Source: an uncultured Bacillaceae bacterium (GTDB lineage Bacteria; Bacillota; Bacilli; Bacillales; Bacillaceae_L). From it: a stretch of DNA of 64,000 nt. Position numbers and translations under genes: made by a program. Position 1 is the first letter of the stretch, and every line of letters starts with the position of its first letter. Positions 36,510 to 45,676 of the stretch are shown here, in pieces. The stretch covers positions 1 to 64,000 of the forward strand of contig CANMHG010000008.1 in assembly GCA_947497585.1 (NCBI GenBank), given 5' to 3'. A model generated the notes under the pieces. That model did no database searches and had not been told where the DNA came from. It saw only the letters and a program-made list of their open reading frames with translations.

Positions 36510-38099
36510 ATGGCTACACAAACGTCAGGAATTCAAATTTTAGGAAGAATGACTGATCAGTACAAAGAGATATTAACACCTGGGGCATTAGTACTTATTG
36601 AAAAGCTAGAGCGAAAATTTGGTGATCGTCGCAGACAATTGTTAGACGCACGAGTAGAAAGACAGAAACAAATTGAACAAGGGATACTACCGGATTTCCT
36701 TCCAGAAACAGAACATATCCGGCAGGGGGATTGGACAGTAGCGCCACTTCCTAAAGATTTGTTAGATCGGCGGGTAGAAATAACGGGTCCAGTTGATCGA
36801 AAGATGATTATAAATGCATTAAATTCTGGGGCTAAAGTTTTTATGGCAGACTTTGAGGATGCAAACTCACCTTCTTGGGAGAACGTTATTGAAGGTCAGA
36901 TAAACTTGAGAGATGCAGTTAATCGAACCATTTCCTATGTAAATCCAAATGGAAAAACATATAAGCTTGGGGATGAAATTGCTACGTTAAAAGTACGCCC
37001 AAGAGGATGGCATTTAGAGGAAAAACATCTTGATCTAGATGGGCAAAGAGTATCAGCTAGCTTAGTAGATTTCGGATTGTTTTTCTACCATAACGCGAAA
37101 AGGTTACTTGAGAACGGAAGTGGCCCATACTTTTATTTGCCTAAAATGGAAAGTCATAAAGAAGCAAGATTATGGAACGACGTTTTTGTCTTTGCTCAAA
37201 ACGAACTCGATATTCCCCAAAAGAGCATTAAAGCAACTGTGTTAATTGAAACGATTTTAGCTACGTTCGAAGTTGATGAAATTCTTTATGAATTACGCGA
37301 TCACTCAGCAGGCTTAAACTGTGGGCGTTGGGATTATATTTTTAGCTACATTAAGAAGTTCCGCCATTTAGAAAATGTTATTTTACCAGACAGGGCAGTT
37401 GTTACTATGTCTGTGCCATTTATGACTGCCTATTCCCAATTAGTTATCAAAACATGTCATAAGCGTAATGTTCATGCTATTGGTGGAATGGCTGCTCAAA
37501 TTCCAGTGAAAAATGATGAGAAGGCAAATGAAGAAGCATTTGCAAAAGTTCGTGCTGACAAAGAACGTGAGGCTCAAAACGGCCATGACGGAACATGGGT
37601 AGCACATCCTGGGCTAGTACCTGTTGCCAAAGAGATTTTTGATAAGTATATGCCTGAGGAAAATCAGATTGCGCTTAAACGTGAGGATGTTCATGTTACT
37701 GCAGCGGATCTCCTAGCTGTACCAGAGGGAGCTATAACTGAAGCGGGTGTTCGAACTAATATTAATGTAGGAATTCAATACATTGAATCATGGCTAAGAG
37801 GCAAAGGGGCTGCTCCTATTCACAATTTAATGGAGGATGCAGCAACTGCGGAAATATCAAGAGCTCAAGTTTGGCAATGGGTCCGACATCCAAAGGGAGT
37901 GCTTGATGATGGTCGAAAGGTTGACTTGGAATTAATTGATCAACTACAAGAGGAAGAGTTGCAAAAAATTAAAAATGAAGTTGGTATAGAAAACTTTGAA
38001 AAAGGTCGATTCAAAGAGGCAACACAATTGTTTCAAAGGCTGGTTCGAAATGATGAGTTTGAAGAATTTTTAACATTAGAAGGCTATGAAATTTTATAA
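36510..38099 (+). CDS. aceB: Malate synthase A
   Basis: A 529-residue malate synthase that condenses glyoxylate with acetyl-CoA to malate. Recognisable stretches are [14 protein letters not shown] near residue 111, [14 protein letters not shown] near 157, the GRWDYIFS catalytic region near 271, and the late [16 protein letters not shown] near 447. The length fits the AceB type. It is the first gene of aceB-aceA, the glyoxylate bypass, which lets the cell grow on acetate or fatty acids; this agrees with the acyl-CoA genes around it. The start is ATG at 36510 with AAAGGTG upstream. Confidence 0.96.
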   Translation: MATQTSGIQILGRMTDQYKEILTPGALVLIEKLERKFGDRRRQLLDARVERQKQIEQGILPDFLPETEHIRQGDWTVAPLPKDLLDRRVEITGPVDRKMIINALNSGAKVFMADFEDANSPSWENVIEGQINLRDAVNRTISYVNPNGKTYKLGDEIATLKVRPRGWHLEEKHLDLDGQRVSASLVDFGLFFYHNAKRLLENGSGPYFYLPKMESHKEARLWNDVFVFAQNELDIPQKSIKATVLIETILATFEVDEILYELRDHSAGLNCGRWDYIFSYIKKFRHLENVILPDRAVVTMSVPFMTAYSQLVIKTCHKRNVHAIGGMAAQIPVKNDEKANEEAFAKVRADKEREAQNGHDGTWVAHPGLVPVAKEIFDKYMPEENQIALKREDVHVTAADLLAVPEGAITEAGVRTNINVGIQYIESWLRGKGAAPIHNLMEDAATAEISRAQVWQWVRHPKGVLDDGRKVDLELIDQLQEEELQKIKNEVGIENFEKGRFKEATQLFQRLVRNDEFEEFLTLEGYEIL

Positions 38100-38126
38100 A
38101 AAATAGATTAATAGGAGGACACAAAA

Positions 38127-39407
38127 ATGACAAATGAAAGAGTGCAAAAATTACAAGAAAGCTGGGAGTTAGATAATCGTTGGAACGGAGTACAACGAAC
38201 ATATTCTGCAGAGGATGTAATCCGATTAAGAGGCTCACTAGATATTGAACATACATTAGCTCGTCGTGGTGCTGAAAAACTATGGAACCTTCTTCATACA
38301 GAAGACTATGTCAATGCTTTAGGTGCCCTAACTGGTAATCAGGCTGTACAACAAGTAAAAGCCGGTTTAAAAGCAATATATTTAAGCGGCTGGCAAGTAG
38401 CGGCTGACGCGAACCTTTCAGGGCATATGTATCCGGACCAAAGCTTATACCCAGCAAATAGTGTACCGAGTGTAGTAAAAAGAATTAATCAGGCTTTACA
38501 GCGTGCAGACCAGATTCAACACCTTGAAGGTCAAGGAGATACAGATTGGTTTGCTCCAATTGTCGCTGACGCTGAAGCTGGTTTTGGTGGACAGTTAAAC
38601 GTTTTTGAACTAATGAAAGGAATGATTGAAGCTGGTGCAGCAGGAGTACACTTTGAAGACCAGCTATCTTCTGAAAAGAAATGTGGACACCTGGGAGGAA
38701 AAGTATTACTTCCAACACAAACTGCAGTGAAAAACTTAATCTCAGCTCGTTTGGCAGCGGATGTAATGGGCGTACCAACTATCCTTGTGGCAAGAACGGA
38801 CGCGGATGCAGCTGATTTGATTACAAGTGATATTGATCCTGTTGATCAAGAATTCATCACTGGTGAACGAACACCTGAAGGGTTTTTTAGAACAAAAGCT
38901 GGTATGGACCAAGCAATTGCTCGTGGCTTAGCTTATGCTCCTTATGCAGATCTAGTATGGTGCGAAACATCTGAACCTAACTTAGAGCAAGCTCAGCGGT
39001 TTGCTGACGCTATTCATGAAAAATTCCCTGGTAAACTTCTTGCTTATAACTGTTCTCCTTCATTTAACTGGAAGAAGAAATTGGATGATGTTACGATTGA
39101 AAAATTCCAGGTGGAGTTAGGGAAAATGGGTTACAAGTTCCAATTCGTAACATTGGCTGGTTTCCATGCTCTTAATCATAGTATGTTTGAGTTAGCTCGT
39201 GGTTATAAAGCAAGAGGAATGGGTGCCTACTCTGAGCTTCAGCAGGCTGAGTTTGCAAGTGAGCAACATGGTTACACAGCTACGCGTCACCAGCGTGAAG
39301 TTGGAACAGGTTACTTTGATGAAGTATCACAAGTTATTTCAGGAGGTACGTCATCAACTACAGCATTAAAAGGTTCTACAGAAGAAGAGCAATTTACAGG
39401 AGCATAA
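38127..39407 (+). CDS. aceA: Isocitrate lyase
   Basis: A 426-residue isocitrate lyase that cleaves isocitrate to glyoxylate and succinate. The catalytic loop KKCGHLGGK (Cys near residue 190) and the substrate motifs GWQVAADAN near 91 and [10 protein letters not shown] near 310 are intact. It lies 27 bp after aceB with AGGAGGAC before its ATG, and the pair ends at a terminator. Regulation is likely by carbon source, but no cre box was recognised upstream of aceB. Confidence 0.96.
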   Translation: MTNERVQKLQESWELDNRWNGVQRTYSAEDVIRLRGSLDIEHTLARRGAEKLWNLLHTEDYVNALGALTGNQAVQQVKAGLKAIYLSGWQVAADANLSGHMYPDQSLYPANSVPSVVKRINQALQRADQIQHLEGQGDTDWFAPIVADAEAGFGGQLNVFELMKGMIEAGAAGVHFEDQLSSEKKCGHLGGKVLLPTQTAVKNLISARLAADVMGVPTILVARTDADAADLITSDIDPVDQEFITGERTPEGFFRTKAGMDQAIARGLAYAPYADLVWCETSEPNLEQAQRFADAIHEKFPGKLLAYNCSPSFNWKKKLDDVTIEKFQVELGKMGYKFQFVTLAGFHALNHSMFELARGYKARGMGAYSELQQAEFASEQHGYTATRHQREVGTGYFDEVSQVISGGTSSTTALKGSTEEEQFTGA

Positions 39408-39414
39408 AAGATAG

Positions 39415-39450
39415 TGGAAAAAGTCCAGATTGGGCTTTTTCTTTTTAGGA
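39415..39450 (+). terminator. Terminator of aceBA
   Basis: GAAAAAGTCC/GGGCTTTTTC is followed by TTTT. Confidence 0.88.
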
Positions 39451-39461
39451 GTTGGGGACAA

Positions 39462-39642
39462 GTGGGACTGAGAATCCGTTATTATGCGACAATAGCCCAT
39501 ATTGGTGTAAAAGTGGACTCAGATCCCTTTATTTCGTAAAAATTAGTGTGAAAGAGCCCACTATTAGTTAAATAAAGGAATTTGAGTCCGCGAAAGGATT
39601 ACAATAGATTTATTTTGAGTGAATAACGGAATCTGAGTCCAC
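39462..39642. repeat. Nested inverted repeat element (GTGGACTCAGAT type)
   Basis: Four related half-sites are arranged A-B-B'-A': GTGGGACTGAGAATCCGTTA (39462), GTGGACTCAGATCCCTTTAT (39514), then the inverted TAAAGGAATTTGAGTCC (39571) and AACGGAATCTGAGTCCAC (39625). A pairs with A' and B with B', so the 180 bp can fold into a long hairpin. It fills the gap after aceA. No gene is visible. Confidence 0.7.
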
Positions 39643-39681
39643 ATGGGCCAAATGTATGTATTTCACTAGTTAGACTAAACA

Positions 39682-39717
39682 AAAAACTGGCTAACGTCTA
39701 CGTCAGCCAGTTTTTTT
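39682..39717. terminator. Bidirectional terminator
   Basis: An AACTGGCT/AGCCAGTT stem with inner ACG/CGT pairs and A/T runs on both sides. It contains the stop codon of the small membrane protein gene on the minus strand. Confidence 0.8.
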
Positions 39718-39897
39718 ATTTTCGGCTCTGATGATAGCCGAGAGGATTCTTCCGCCAATGGCAAATAAACATGTTCCAATTGCCAGAAGTAGATAAAAGA
39801 ATTCCTTTGAAAGAGCAATTCCTAATGGGTAAAGAGAAGAGAAACCATAGAGGAGAATCCCTACGAATAACAACAAAAACGGCAGCCTACCATTCAT
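39703..39897 (-). CDS. Small two-helix membrane protein
   Basis: A 64-residue protein with two hydrophobic segments (about residues 5-25 and 32-52) and a basic C-terminal tail. The ATG at 39897 has GAGGTG six bases upstream. I do not recognise a family. It follows the IDEAL-domain gene on the same strand after about 70 bp and may be co-transcribed with it. Confidence 0.65.
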   Translation of the reverse strand: MNGRLPFLLLFVGILLYGFSSLYPLGIALSKEFFYLLLAIGTCLFAIGGRILSAIIRAENKKTG

Positions 39898-39966
39898 AAC
39901 TAACACCTCGCACTTTGGCCACAGCTATTTGTTTTGTGTGGAGTAAGATTAAATTGAAAAGACAAG

Positions 39967-40203
39967 TTACATAGCGAATTTAGCGAGTTCTCGGTACTCC
40001 TTTGATAGTTCCATGAAAAGAGGGATATCTCTTGTATCAATGGCCTTATTAATTTCCTTCTCAAGTAAATCGCGTTTCCTATTGTAGAGGGCTTCATCTA
40101 AAATCATTTGAATGTACACATCTAGCATCGTTTTATGCTCTGCTTTTTTCTTTGAAATAGTACGGGTTTTCATGATCTCAGTATACGATTTTTCATTTTT
40201 CAT
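39967..40203 (-). CDS. IDEAL domain protein
   Basis: A 78-residue protein with the IDEAL motif: MILDEALYNRKRDLLEKEI near residues 33-51, followed by ALDTRD-like AIDTRDIPLFMELSKEY. IDEAL-domain proteins are small cytoplasmic Bacillus proteins of unknown function. GGGGTGATC stands before the ATG. A similar small gene (yhzC) adjoins comK in B. subtilis, so this is probably its counterpart; the symbol is withheld because the match is by position and domain only. Confidence 0.8.
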   Translation of the reverse strand: MKNEKSYTEIMKTRTISKKKAEHKTMLDVYIQMILDEALYNRKRDLLEKEINKAIDTRDIPLFMELSKEYRELAKFAM

Positions 40204-40353
40204 GAAAGATCACCCCTAATGTCTTTTTACTATTATATTGTCGGCTTTCAAAATTATCAACAGAATTTTTAGATTTTTTTGAATTTTATTCTTTTTAAAA
40301 ATTCCGTATGATTTTCTGTTGCTTATCCAATGATAATAATGGAGGTGTATATC

Positions 40354-40554
40354 ATGAGTAAAGATCCAAATGATATTATAAGAGGTACAGCTTTGAATCC
40401 GGTAATCGGAATGACCGAGGATTTAGATACGAGTAACCCATATGAGTCTGAATCAATGTATGCTGGTGATTCAGTTGATGAACATGTCACCATTGAACAA
40501 GCGAATCAGTATCTCGGAGAAAAGGAAATAAAACAGGTATATGATAATTCTTAA
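40354..40554 (+). CDS. Small acidic protein of unknown function
   Basis: A 66-residue, acidic, soluble protein (MSKDPNDIIRGTALNPVIGM...). GGAGGTG stands eight bases before the ATG at 40354, which decides the start over an upstream ATG at 40330. The composition, rich in Asp, Glu, Asn and Ser, suggests a largely unstructured protein. I do not recognise the family. It sits between the IDEAL gene and comK, followed by a long hairpin. Confidence 0.7.
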   Translation: MSKDPNDIIRGTALNPVIGMTEDLDTSNPYESESMYAGDSVDEHVTIEQANQYLGEKEIKQVYDNS

Positions 40555-40561
40555 TGAATGT

Positions 40562-40620
40562 AGAGTGGTTTTTCTTAAAGTAAGGGCAATCTTATAAATT
40601 GCCTTCGGAAAAATCACTCT
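40562..40620. other. Long two-tier hairpin upstream of comK
   Basis: AGAGTGGTTTTTC pairs with GAAAAATCACTCT (one G-U), and inside it AAGGGCAAT pairs with ATTGCCTT. It follows the small acidic gene and lies about 130 bp before comK. It may end the upstream transcript, although the T tract after it is weak. Confidence 0.7.
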
Positions 40621-40749
40621 ATTTAATTTGACAATTTTCAACAAAAAGCCTTTTAAATGTGAAAATTTTGTGAATTCATGGAATATTCTCGTCTATTCTG
40701 TTACGATTTTAGTGTGATTTTTAGAATTTAAAAAAGGAGTGTGTATTAT

Positions 40750-41304
40750 ATGGAAATAAATTCGTTTACTTACTTAAAAGACTATGAAGTAAATCGAAAA
40801 ACAATGTCAATTCTTCCAGTTACCATTAAGAATCGAAAATTCTCAAAAGTCATGGAGACAGATGGAGAATATTTAGTTGCGATGAAGCCAACAGATATTG
40901 TTGAAAGAAGTTGTCGCTACTTTGGCTCTAGCTTGAAGGGTAGGCAAGAAGGAACTCGTGAATTAATGGGAGTTACACATAAGGCGCCCATTATTGTTGA
41001 AGCAACTAGTATGATTTACCTCTTTCCAACAGCCTCACCAACAAAATCCGATTGTGCATGGATTTCTCACACCTATGTTGTTAAACATTCTTCAGACGGT
41101 TCTGAGAAAACAGTAGTAACCTTTTCTAATGATAAGTCCATATTATTGCCTATTTCAGAAGGTTCATTTGAGAATCAGCTTTATCGAACGTCCCATCTAC
41201 GAACAATTATGTCAACAAGGATTGACCAAAGAGAATATAGAAAACAATTTGTTTTATCCCCATCAAATTACTCGCAACATAAACCCATAGTTAATGACAT
41301 GTAA
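40750..41304 (+). CDS. comK: Competence transcription factor ComK
   Basis: A 184-residue ComK homologue, the master activator of DNA-uptake genes. YLVAMKPTDIVERSCRYFGSS near residues 35-55, GRQEGTRELMGVTHKAPI near 58-75 and the YLFPTASP stretch near 87 are characteristic. The ATG at 40750 follows AAAGGAGTG. ComK dimers bind AT-boxes (AAAA-N5-TTTT). The upstream region is AT-rich, with the near-match AAAAAGCCTTTT at about 40644 and GAAAATTTTGTG nearby, so autoregulation is possible. The C-terminus is shorter than in B. subtilis ComK. Confidence 0.93.
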   Translation: MEINSFTYLKDYEVNRKTMSILPVTIKNRKFSKVMETDGEYLVAMKPTDIVERSCRYFGSSLKGRQEGTRELMGVTHKAPIIVEATSMIYLFPTASPTKSDCAWISHTYVVKHSSDGSEKTVVTFSNDKSILLPISEGSFENQLYRTSHLRTIMSTRIDQREYRKQFVLSPSNYSQHKPIVNDM

Positions 41305-41316
41305 GAGAAGAAAATG

Positions 41317-41338
41317 CGCTCCTATTTTTTTAGGAGCA
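41317..41338. terminator. Hairpin between comK and yhjD
   Basis: GCTCCTA/TAGGAGC with loop TTTTTT, between convergent genes. The flanking T tracts are poor, so the strength is uncertain. Confidence 0.5.
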
Positions 41339-41343
41339 AAGCG

Positions 41344-41694
41344 TTACCCGAAAAGGTATTTCTCCATCATTGATAGTACTTCGTTTCGAATACGTGGATT
41401 GAAATAATTGTGTTTTTCTTCATACCCTTTGTAGATAAATGAAAAAAGTGTAAAGGCCTCATCTCTTTCCACCTCAACTGCTTTCATCTTTCGTTCTCTC
41501 ATTTTTTGTTTTACCACATATAAATCTTTTTGTACGCGTTTCATCGCCTCTTCAATTAAATGAATATAAGGATCCTTAAGTTTAAATGGACTGTTTTGAA
41601 CAACGGAGAGATCACGATTAAAAATTGTTAATACCATCGGTAGGAAGAGGGATTGCTCTAGAATAAAGCGGTCTTCTTCTGTAATTCTAGTCAT
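41344..41694 (-). CDS. yhjD: YhjD family protein
   Basis: A 116-residue helical protein matching YhjD of B. subtilis in length and in two conserved stretches: the N-terminal ILEQSLFLPMVL and the C-terminal RDEAFTLFSFIYKGYEEKHNYFNP (given in part). Its function is unknown. The ATG at 41694 follows AAAGGGTG; an in-frame GTG at 41703 is inside that site. The yhjD-yhjE-sipV order of B. subtilis is kept here with an S9 peptidase gene inserted. Confidence 0.82.
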   Translation of the reverse strand: MTRITEEDRFILEQSLFLPMVLTIFNRDLSVVQNSPFKLKDPYIHLIEEAMKRVQKDLYVVKQKMRERKMKAVEVERDEAFTLFSFIYKGYEEKHNYFNPRIRNEVLSMMEKYLFG

Positions 41695-41868
41695 GTGTGT
41701 CACCCTTTTAAGAACGTATGTTTGGTTATTTTTATATTAATTCAAATCCTTTTAGAAAGCAAGTGTAAAAATAGCTCATACTTTCTATGTGTTTTTGAAG
41801 GTGATAAACTAGGAGTATTCAAAGTTTTCGAATGCTTCATCCATATTATGTGTAGAGGGGATACTAAA

Positions 41869-43872
41869 ATGTCTGAAGAATTAAAACGAGGTATAAAGGC
41901 AGAAGATTTATATCATTTGAAATCTCTAAATGATCCACAACTATCACCGGACGGAACAAAAGTTGCATTTTTACAAACCGAGATAAATAGCGATAAGCAT
42001 GAATACAAGACCCACATTTTTGTTGGTAACCTTGAGGATAAAGAAATTAGACAATGGACTTTTGGTGATGTTAGAGATAGTTCACCAAGATGGTCTCCAT
42101 CAGGCGAGTCTCTTTGCTTTGTATCTAATCGTTCTGGCAAGTCTCAACTTTACATAATGAATGCTAGTGGTGGAGAAGCAAAACAATTAACAGCATGTTT
42201 AAATGGCGCACGAAATCCAATCTGGTCTCCTGATGGTTCAAAGATATTATTTGGAACCTCTTTAGGTTCAGAAGAAAATATCACAGACAAGGATAAGAAG
42301 AAGGAAGAGAAAGAAAAGCAACTAGAACCTAGGGTTGTAGATCGAATTCAGTATAAATCCGATGCTGTTGGATTTTTAGATGACAAGAGACAGCATCTTG
42401 CGGTTGTAGATGTAAAGAGTGGAGACATTGAACTTTTAACGGATGGAGCGGCAGATTACTCAGGTGGTTGTTGGTCACCTGATGGAGAAAGAATCACACT
42501 GTTTGCAAATTTAACGGATGAACCAGACTACACTCTTATATCCGATCTATATATGATGTCACTCAAGGATAAAAGCCTACACAAAGTAACGAATAGTAAT
42601 GGGTTCTTTTCAAATAGCTCATGGTCTCCTGATGGAAAATATATTGCCGTCATTGGACATGAAAGAGAATATGACAGTGCGACTCTTTCAAGAATCTGGT
42701 TATATGAGGTAGGAGTTAATAGCCTCACATGTTTAACAAGTGAATGGGATGTTGAAATCGGGGATGTTGCTATAGGTGACTTTCATTCAGGAAATGTGAA
42801 TCCAGGAATACTTTGGACAAATGATAGCTATGGATTCTACTTTCTTATGAGTGATCAAGGCAGTACGGGTGTTTATTATGGTTCAATTGAAGGTGAGATG
42901 TATCCATCTCTATTTGAAAATCAACATGTGTATGGTTTAACAGTTGATAGTGAAAAGCATAAGGCTGTATTGGCAATTAGTAAACCAACTTCCCCTGGAG
43001 AGCTTTATAAATATGATTTAAGTACAGGAGACATTGAACCGTTTACGAACGTGAATGCATCATTTTTAGAAGGAATTGAATTATCAGATGCTACAGCCTT
43101 TATGTTTAAGGCACCTGACCAATGGGATATCCATGGCTGGATTATGAAGCCGATAGGGTTTGAGGAAGGAAAGAAATATCCTACAGTTGTTGAAATACAT
43201 GGTGGTCCTCATGCTATGTATGCCAATACTTATTTCCATGAGTTTCAAATGTTAGCGGCACAAGGATTTGTTGTTGTGTTCACAAATCCACGCGGAAGTC
43301 ATGGTTATGGTCAACCGTTTGTGAATGCCGTTCGAGGTGATTATGGCGGGAAAGATTATATAGATGTAATGAGTGCAGTTGATTATGTTCTTGAAAACTA
43401 TGATTTCATTGATGAAACCAAATTGGGCGTAACTGGAGGAAGCTATGGAGGTTTCATGACAAACTGGATTGTTGGTCATACAAACCGCTTTAAAGCTGCA
43501 GTAACACAGCGCTCAATTTCAAACTGGTTAAGCTTTTATGGGGTAAGTGATATTGGCTACTATTTCTCTGAATGGGAAGTTAGCGGAGACATCGTTTCTA
43601 ATACAGAAAAGCTTTGGAACCACTCACCACTTAAATATGTAGAAAAAATTGAAACACCATTATTAATATTACATGGTGAAAAAGACTACCGCTGTCCAAT
43701 AGAGCAGGCAGAGCAACTATTTGTTGCTTTAAAAAGACAAAAAAAGCAAACAAAATTTGTTCGATTCCCTGAATCAAACCATGAATTATCAAGAAGCGGA
43801 AACCCAAAACTTCGTATCGATCGTCTAAACCATATTAGCAATTGGTTTGTTGAATATCTTACAAAAAAATAA
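41869..43872 (+). CDS. S9 family prolyl oligopeptidase-like peptidase
   Basis: A 667-residue peptidase of the acylaminoacyl/dipeptidyl peptidase group. The N-terminal half is a WD40-like beta-propeller with repeated WSPDG/SPDG motifs (residues 25-380). The C-terminal alpha/beta hydrolase has the nucleophile GGSYGGF (Ser near 525), Asp near 604 in GEKDYRCP and His near 640 in SNHEL. It cleaves small peptides, probably in the cytoplasm since no signal peptide is seen. The ATG at 41869 follows AGAGGGG; the open frame extends 58 codons upstream without homology. Confidence 0.92.
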   Translation: MSEELKRGIKAEDLYHLKSLNDPQLSPDGTKVAFLQTEINSDKHEYKTHIFVGNLEDKEIRQWTFGDVRDSSPRWSPSGESLCFVSNRSGKSQLYIMNASGGEAKQLTACLNGARNPIWSPDGSKILFGTSLGSEENITDKDKKKEEKEKQLEPRVVDRIQYKSDAVGFLDDKRQHLAVVDVKSGDIELLTDGAADYSGGCWSPDGERITLFANLTDEPDYTLISDLYMMSLKDKSLHKVTNSNGFFSNSSWSPDGKYIAVIGHEREYDSATLSRIWLYEVGVNSLTCLTSEWDVEIGDVAIGDFHSGNVNPGILWTNDSYGFYFLMSDQGSTGVYYGSIEGEMYPSLFENQHVYGLTVDSEKHKAVLAISKPTSPGELYKYDLSTGDIEPFTNVNASFLEGIELSDATAFMFKAPDQWDIHGWIMKPIGFEEGKKYPTVVEIHGGPHAMYANTYFHEFQMLAAQGFVVVFTNPRGSHGYGQPFVNAVRGDYGGKDYIDVMSAVDYVLENYDFIDETKLGVTGGSYGGFMTNWIVGHTNRFKAAVTQRSISNWLSFYGVSDIGYYFSEWEVSGDIVSNTEKLWNHSPLKYVEKIETPLLILHGEKDYRCPIEQAEQLFVALKRQKKQTKFVRFPESNHELSRSGNPKLRIDRLNHISNWFVEYLTKK

Positions 43873-43917
43873 ATAATGGAAAAGGGGCTATTCAATTAAG
43901 TCCCAAACACAATAAAT

Positions 43918-43962
43918 AAAGGAAGTGGGGAAAAGTGTATTTTTTCATCACTTCCTTTTTTT
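43918..43962 (+). terminator. Terminator of the S9 peptidase gene
   Basis: AGGAAGTG/CACTTCCT with a long loop is followed by seven T. Confidence 0.75.
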
Positions 43963-44016
43963 ATACCTTCCTTTATATTTAATTCAGTTTGTTGTTTTTA
44001 AAATATAGAGTCCTGA

Positions 44017-44142
44017 GTTGATTGGAGGGGAAGGCACTTGACTCCTGCGGGAGTAGAGGAAAGGTCGAGACCCCACAGACGGAACGTCGAGGAGGCTTGA
44101 CTTCCTCCCCGCGGAAAGCAAGTGCCTGGACCGGAAATCAAC
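44017..44142 (+). repeat. Covarying intergenic palindromic element, copy 4
   Basis: Same family as 5820, bounded by GTTGATT and AATCAAC. Stems are GGCACTTG/CAAGTGCC, GAGGAA/TTCCTC, GTCGAG/CTTGAC (one G-U) and the central hairpin GACG-GAA-CGTC. It lies in the 449-bp gap before yhjE, ending 180 bp upstream of it. Nothing else but the S9 terminator is seen there. Confidence 0.9.
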
Positions 44143-44321
44143 GGACATTATTACTATTACAAACCAAAAAGTCATGAGTTTTTTAATATGTAGAGGGTAT
44201 AGGTTTTTTTGAATTTTTCCCCTATTATAATAAATGAGGTGTACAACTAATCTAAACAGGATAAGGGTATAATAGGAAGTAATTCCACAGATTGTCGTTT
44301 TTAAAGGGAGACTTGTGATTT

Positions 44322-44939
44322 ATGGATCTAGACGTTTTAAAAGAATTAACAGATATAGACAAGGTACTCGAACTACTACAGGAATACAAGGCACTGGGCC
44401 CATTACCAGGAATTTTCTTGCCAATGCTAGAAGCATTTTTTCCTTTTTTGCCACTCGTATTATTTGTCATGGCAAATGCTGCGGCATTTGGATTATGGTT
44501 AGGTTTTTTCTATTCATGGATCGGTACATGTGTGGGTGCTTTGCTCGTTTTTTTTATTGTACGTAAGCTTGGACAAAAAAGAATATTTGGGTTTTTAAGT
44601 AGACATAAAAAGGTTAAAGGGTTAATGAATTGGGTTGAAAATCATGGGTTTGGTCCACTGTTTTTAATGCTATGTTTTCCTTTTACTCCATCAGCCTTGG
44701 TTAATATCGTAGCTGGATTATCAAGAGTCAGTGTTGCTCAGTTTATACTAGCAGTCTTGTGTGGGAAGTTGGTTATGATTTTTACTGTTAGTTTCATCGG
44801 TTATGATATCCGAGCCCTAATTCATCAGCCCATCCGGACTGGTATATTAGTGCTTGTCATCTTAGTTCTATGGTATGTTGGAAAAAGAATTGAAAAGAGA
44901 TTAACTGAAAGAACAGTGGAGCTTGAAAAAGGAAATTAA
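44322..44939 (+). CDS. yhjE: TVP38/TMEM64 (DedA-like) membrane protein YhjE
   Basis: A 205-residue membrane protein of the TVP38/TMEM64 group. Hydrophobic segments lie at about residues 45-85, 110-150 and 160-190, with the family stretch FLPMLEAFFPFLPLVLF near residue 32 and CFPFTPSALVNIVAGLS near 118-134. Members are thought to move lipids, possibly undecaprenyl phosphate or phospholipids, across the membrane; this one is uncharacterised. It directly precedes sipV, as in B. subtilis. Confidence 0.87.
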   Translation: MDLDVLKELTDIDKVLELLQEYKALGPLPGIFLPMLEAFFPFLPLVLFVMANAAAFGLWLGFFYSWIGTCVGALLVFFIVRKLGQKRIFGFLSRHKKVKGLMNWVENHGFGPLFLMLCFPFTPSALVNIVAGLSRVSVAQFILAVLCGKLVMIFTVSFIGYDIRALIHQPIRTGILVLVILVLWYVGKRIEKRLTERTVELEKGN

Positions 44940-45004
44940 CTACATATTGCCATAGCTCTAACTAATTGTTAGAATATTATTATAATTAGTTGGAGGAATC
45001 CTGA

Positions 45005-45559
45005 ATGGAAGAAAAGTCAAAGAAAAATAGGATATGGGTTGTAAAGTCAGTTGGGATTGGCATCATTCTTTTTGTTTTTCTTAGAACTTTTTTATTATCT
45101 AACTATGTTGTTGAGGGCGAGTCAATGATGCCCACTTTACAAAATGGAAATCTTCTAATGGTAAACAAAGTAAGTTTACATATTGGAGACCTTCAACGCT
45201 TTGATATTGTTGTTTTTAAAACAGAATCAAAAGAACACTATGTAAAACGAGTCATTGGCTTACCAGGTGATAAGGTTGAATATATCGATGATATTTTATA
45301 TATTAATGGCCTTCAAATAGATGAACCCTTTTTATACCCTTATAAAAACAACCTTATTGGTGGTAATTTGACCGGAGATTTCAGTCTTGAGGAAATAACA
45401 GGAAAGAACCAAGTTCCGCCAGGACATATTTTTGTTATTGGTGATAATCGACTAGGGAGTTGGGATAGTCGACATTATGGCTTTATTAAAATAGACCAAA
45501 TTGTTGGTAAAGTGAATCTGCGTTATTGGCCAGTCAATGAAATGGATTTGCATTTTTGA
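45005..45559 (+). CDS. sipV: Type I signal peptidase SipV
   Basis: A 184-residue signal peptidase I that removes signal peptides from exported proteins. It has one N-terminal membrane anchor (residues 12-32), the catalytic serine in VEGESMMPT (Ser40) and the general-base lysine in YVKRVIGLPGD (Lys81), then the conserved GDNRLGSWDSRHYG near residue 146. TTGGAGG precedes the ATG. The symbol is by position after yhjE. It lies 65 bp after yhjE and ends at a terminator. Confidence 0.92.
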   Translation: MEEKSKKNRIWVVKSVGIGIILFVFLRTFLLSNYVVEGESMMPTLQNGNLLMVNKVSLHIGDLQRFDIVVFKTESKEHYVKRVIGLPGDKVEYIDDILYINGLQIDEPFLYPYKNNLIGGNLTGDFSLEEITGKNQVPPGHIFVIGDNRLGSWDSRHYGFIKIDQIVGKVNLRYWPVNEMDLHF

Positions 45560-45564
45560 AGTAG

Positions 45565-45596
45565 AAAGAACCCGGAGAAAATTCGGGTTCTTTTCG
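45565..45596 (+). terminator. Terminator of sipV
   Basis: AAAGAACCCG/CGGGTTCTTT with a 9-base loop is followed by TT and C. Confidence 0.85.
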
Positions 45597-45676
45597 TGTT
45601 TATACATAATAGAAGTTTTAGTTTAAGTATGATAAAATAGTAACAAAATTAGGAAAACTTGAAGCGAGGTATTGAA

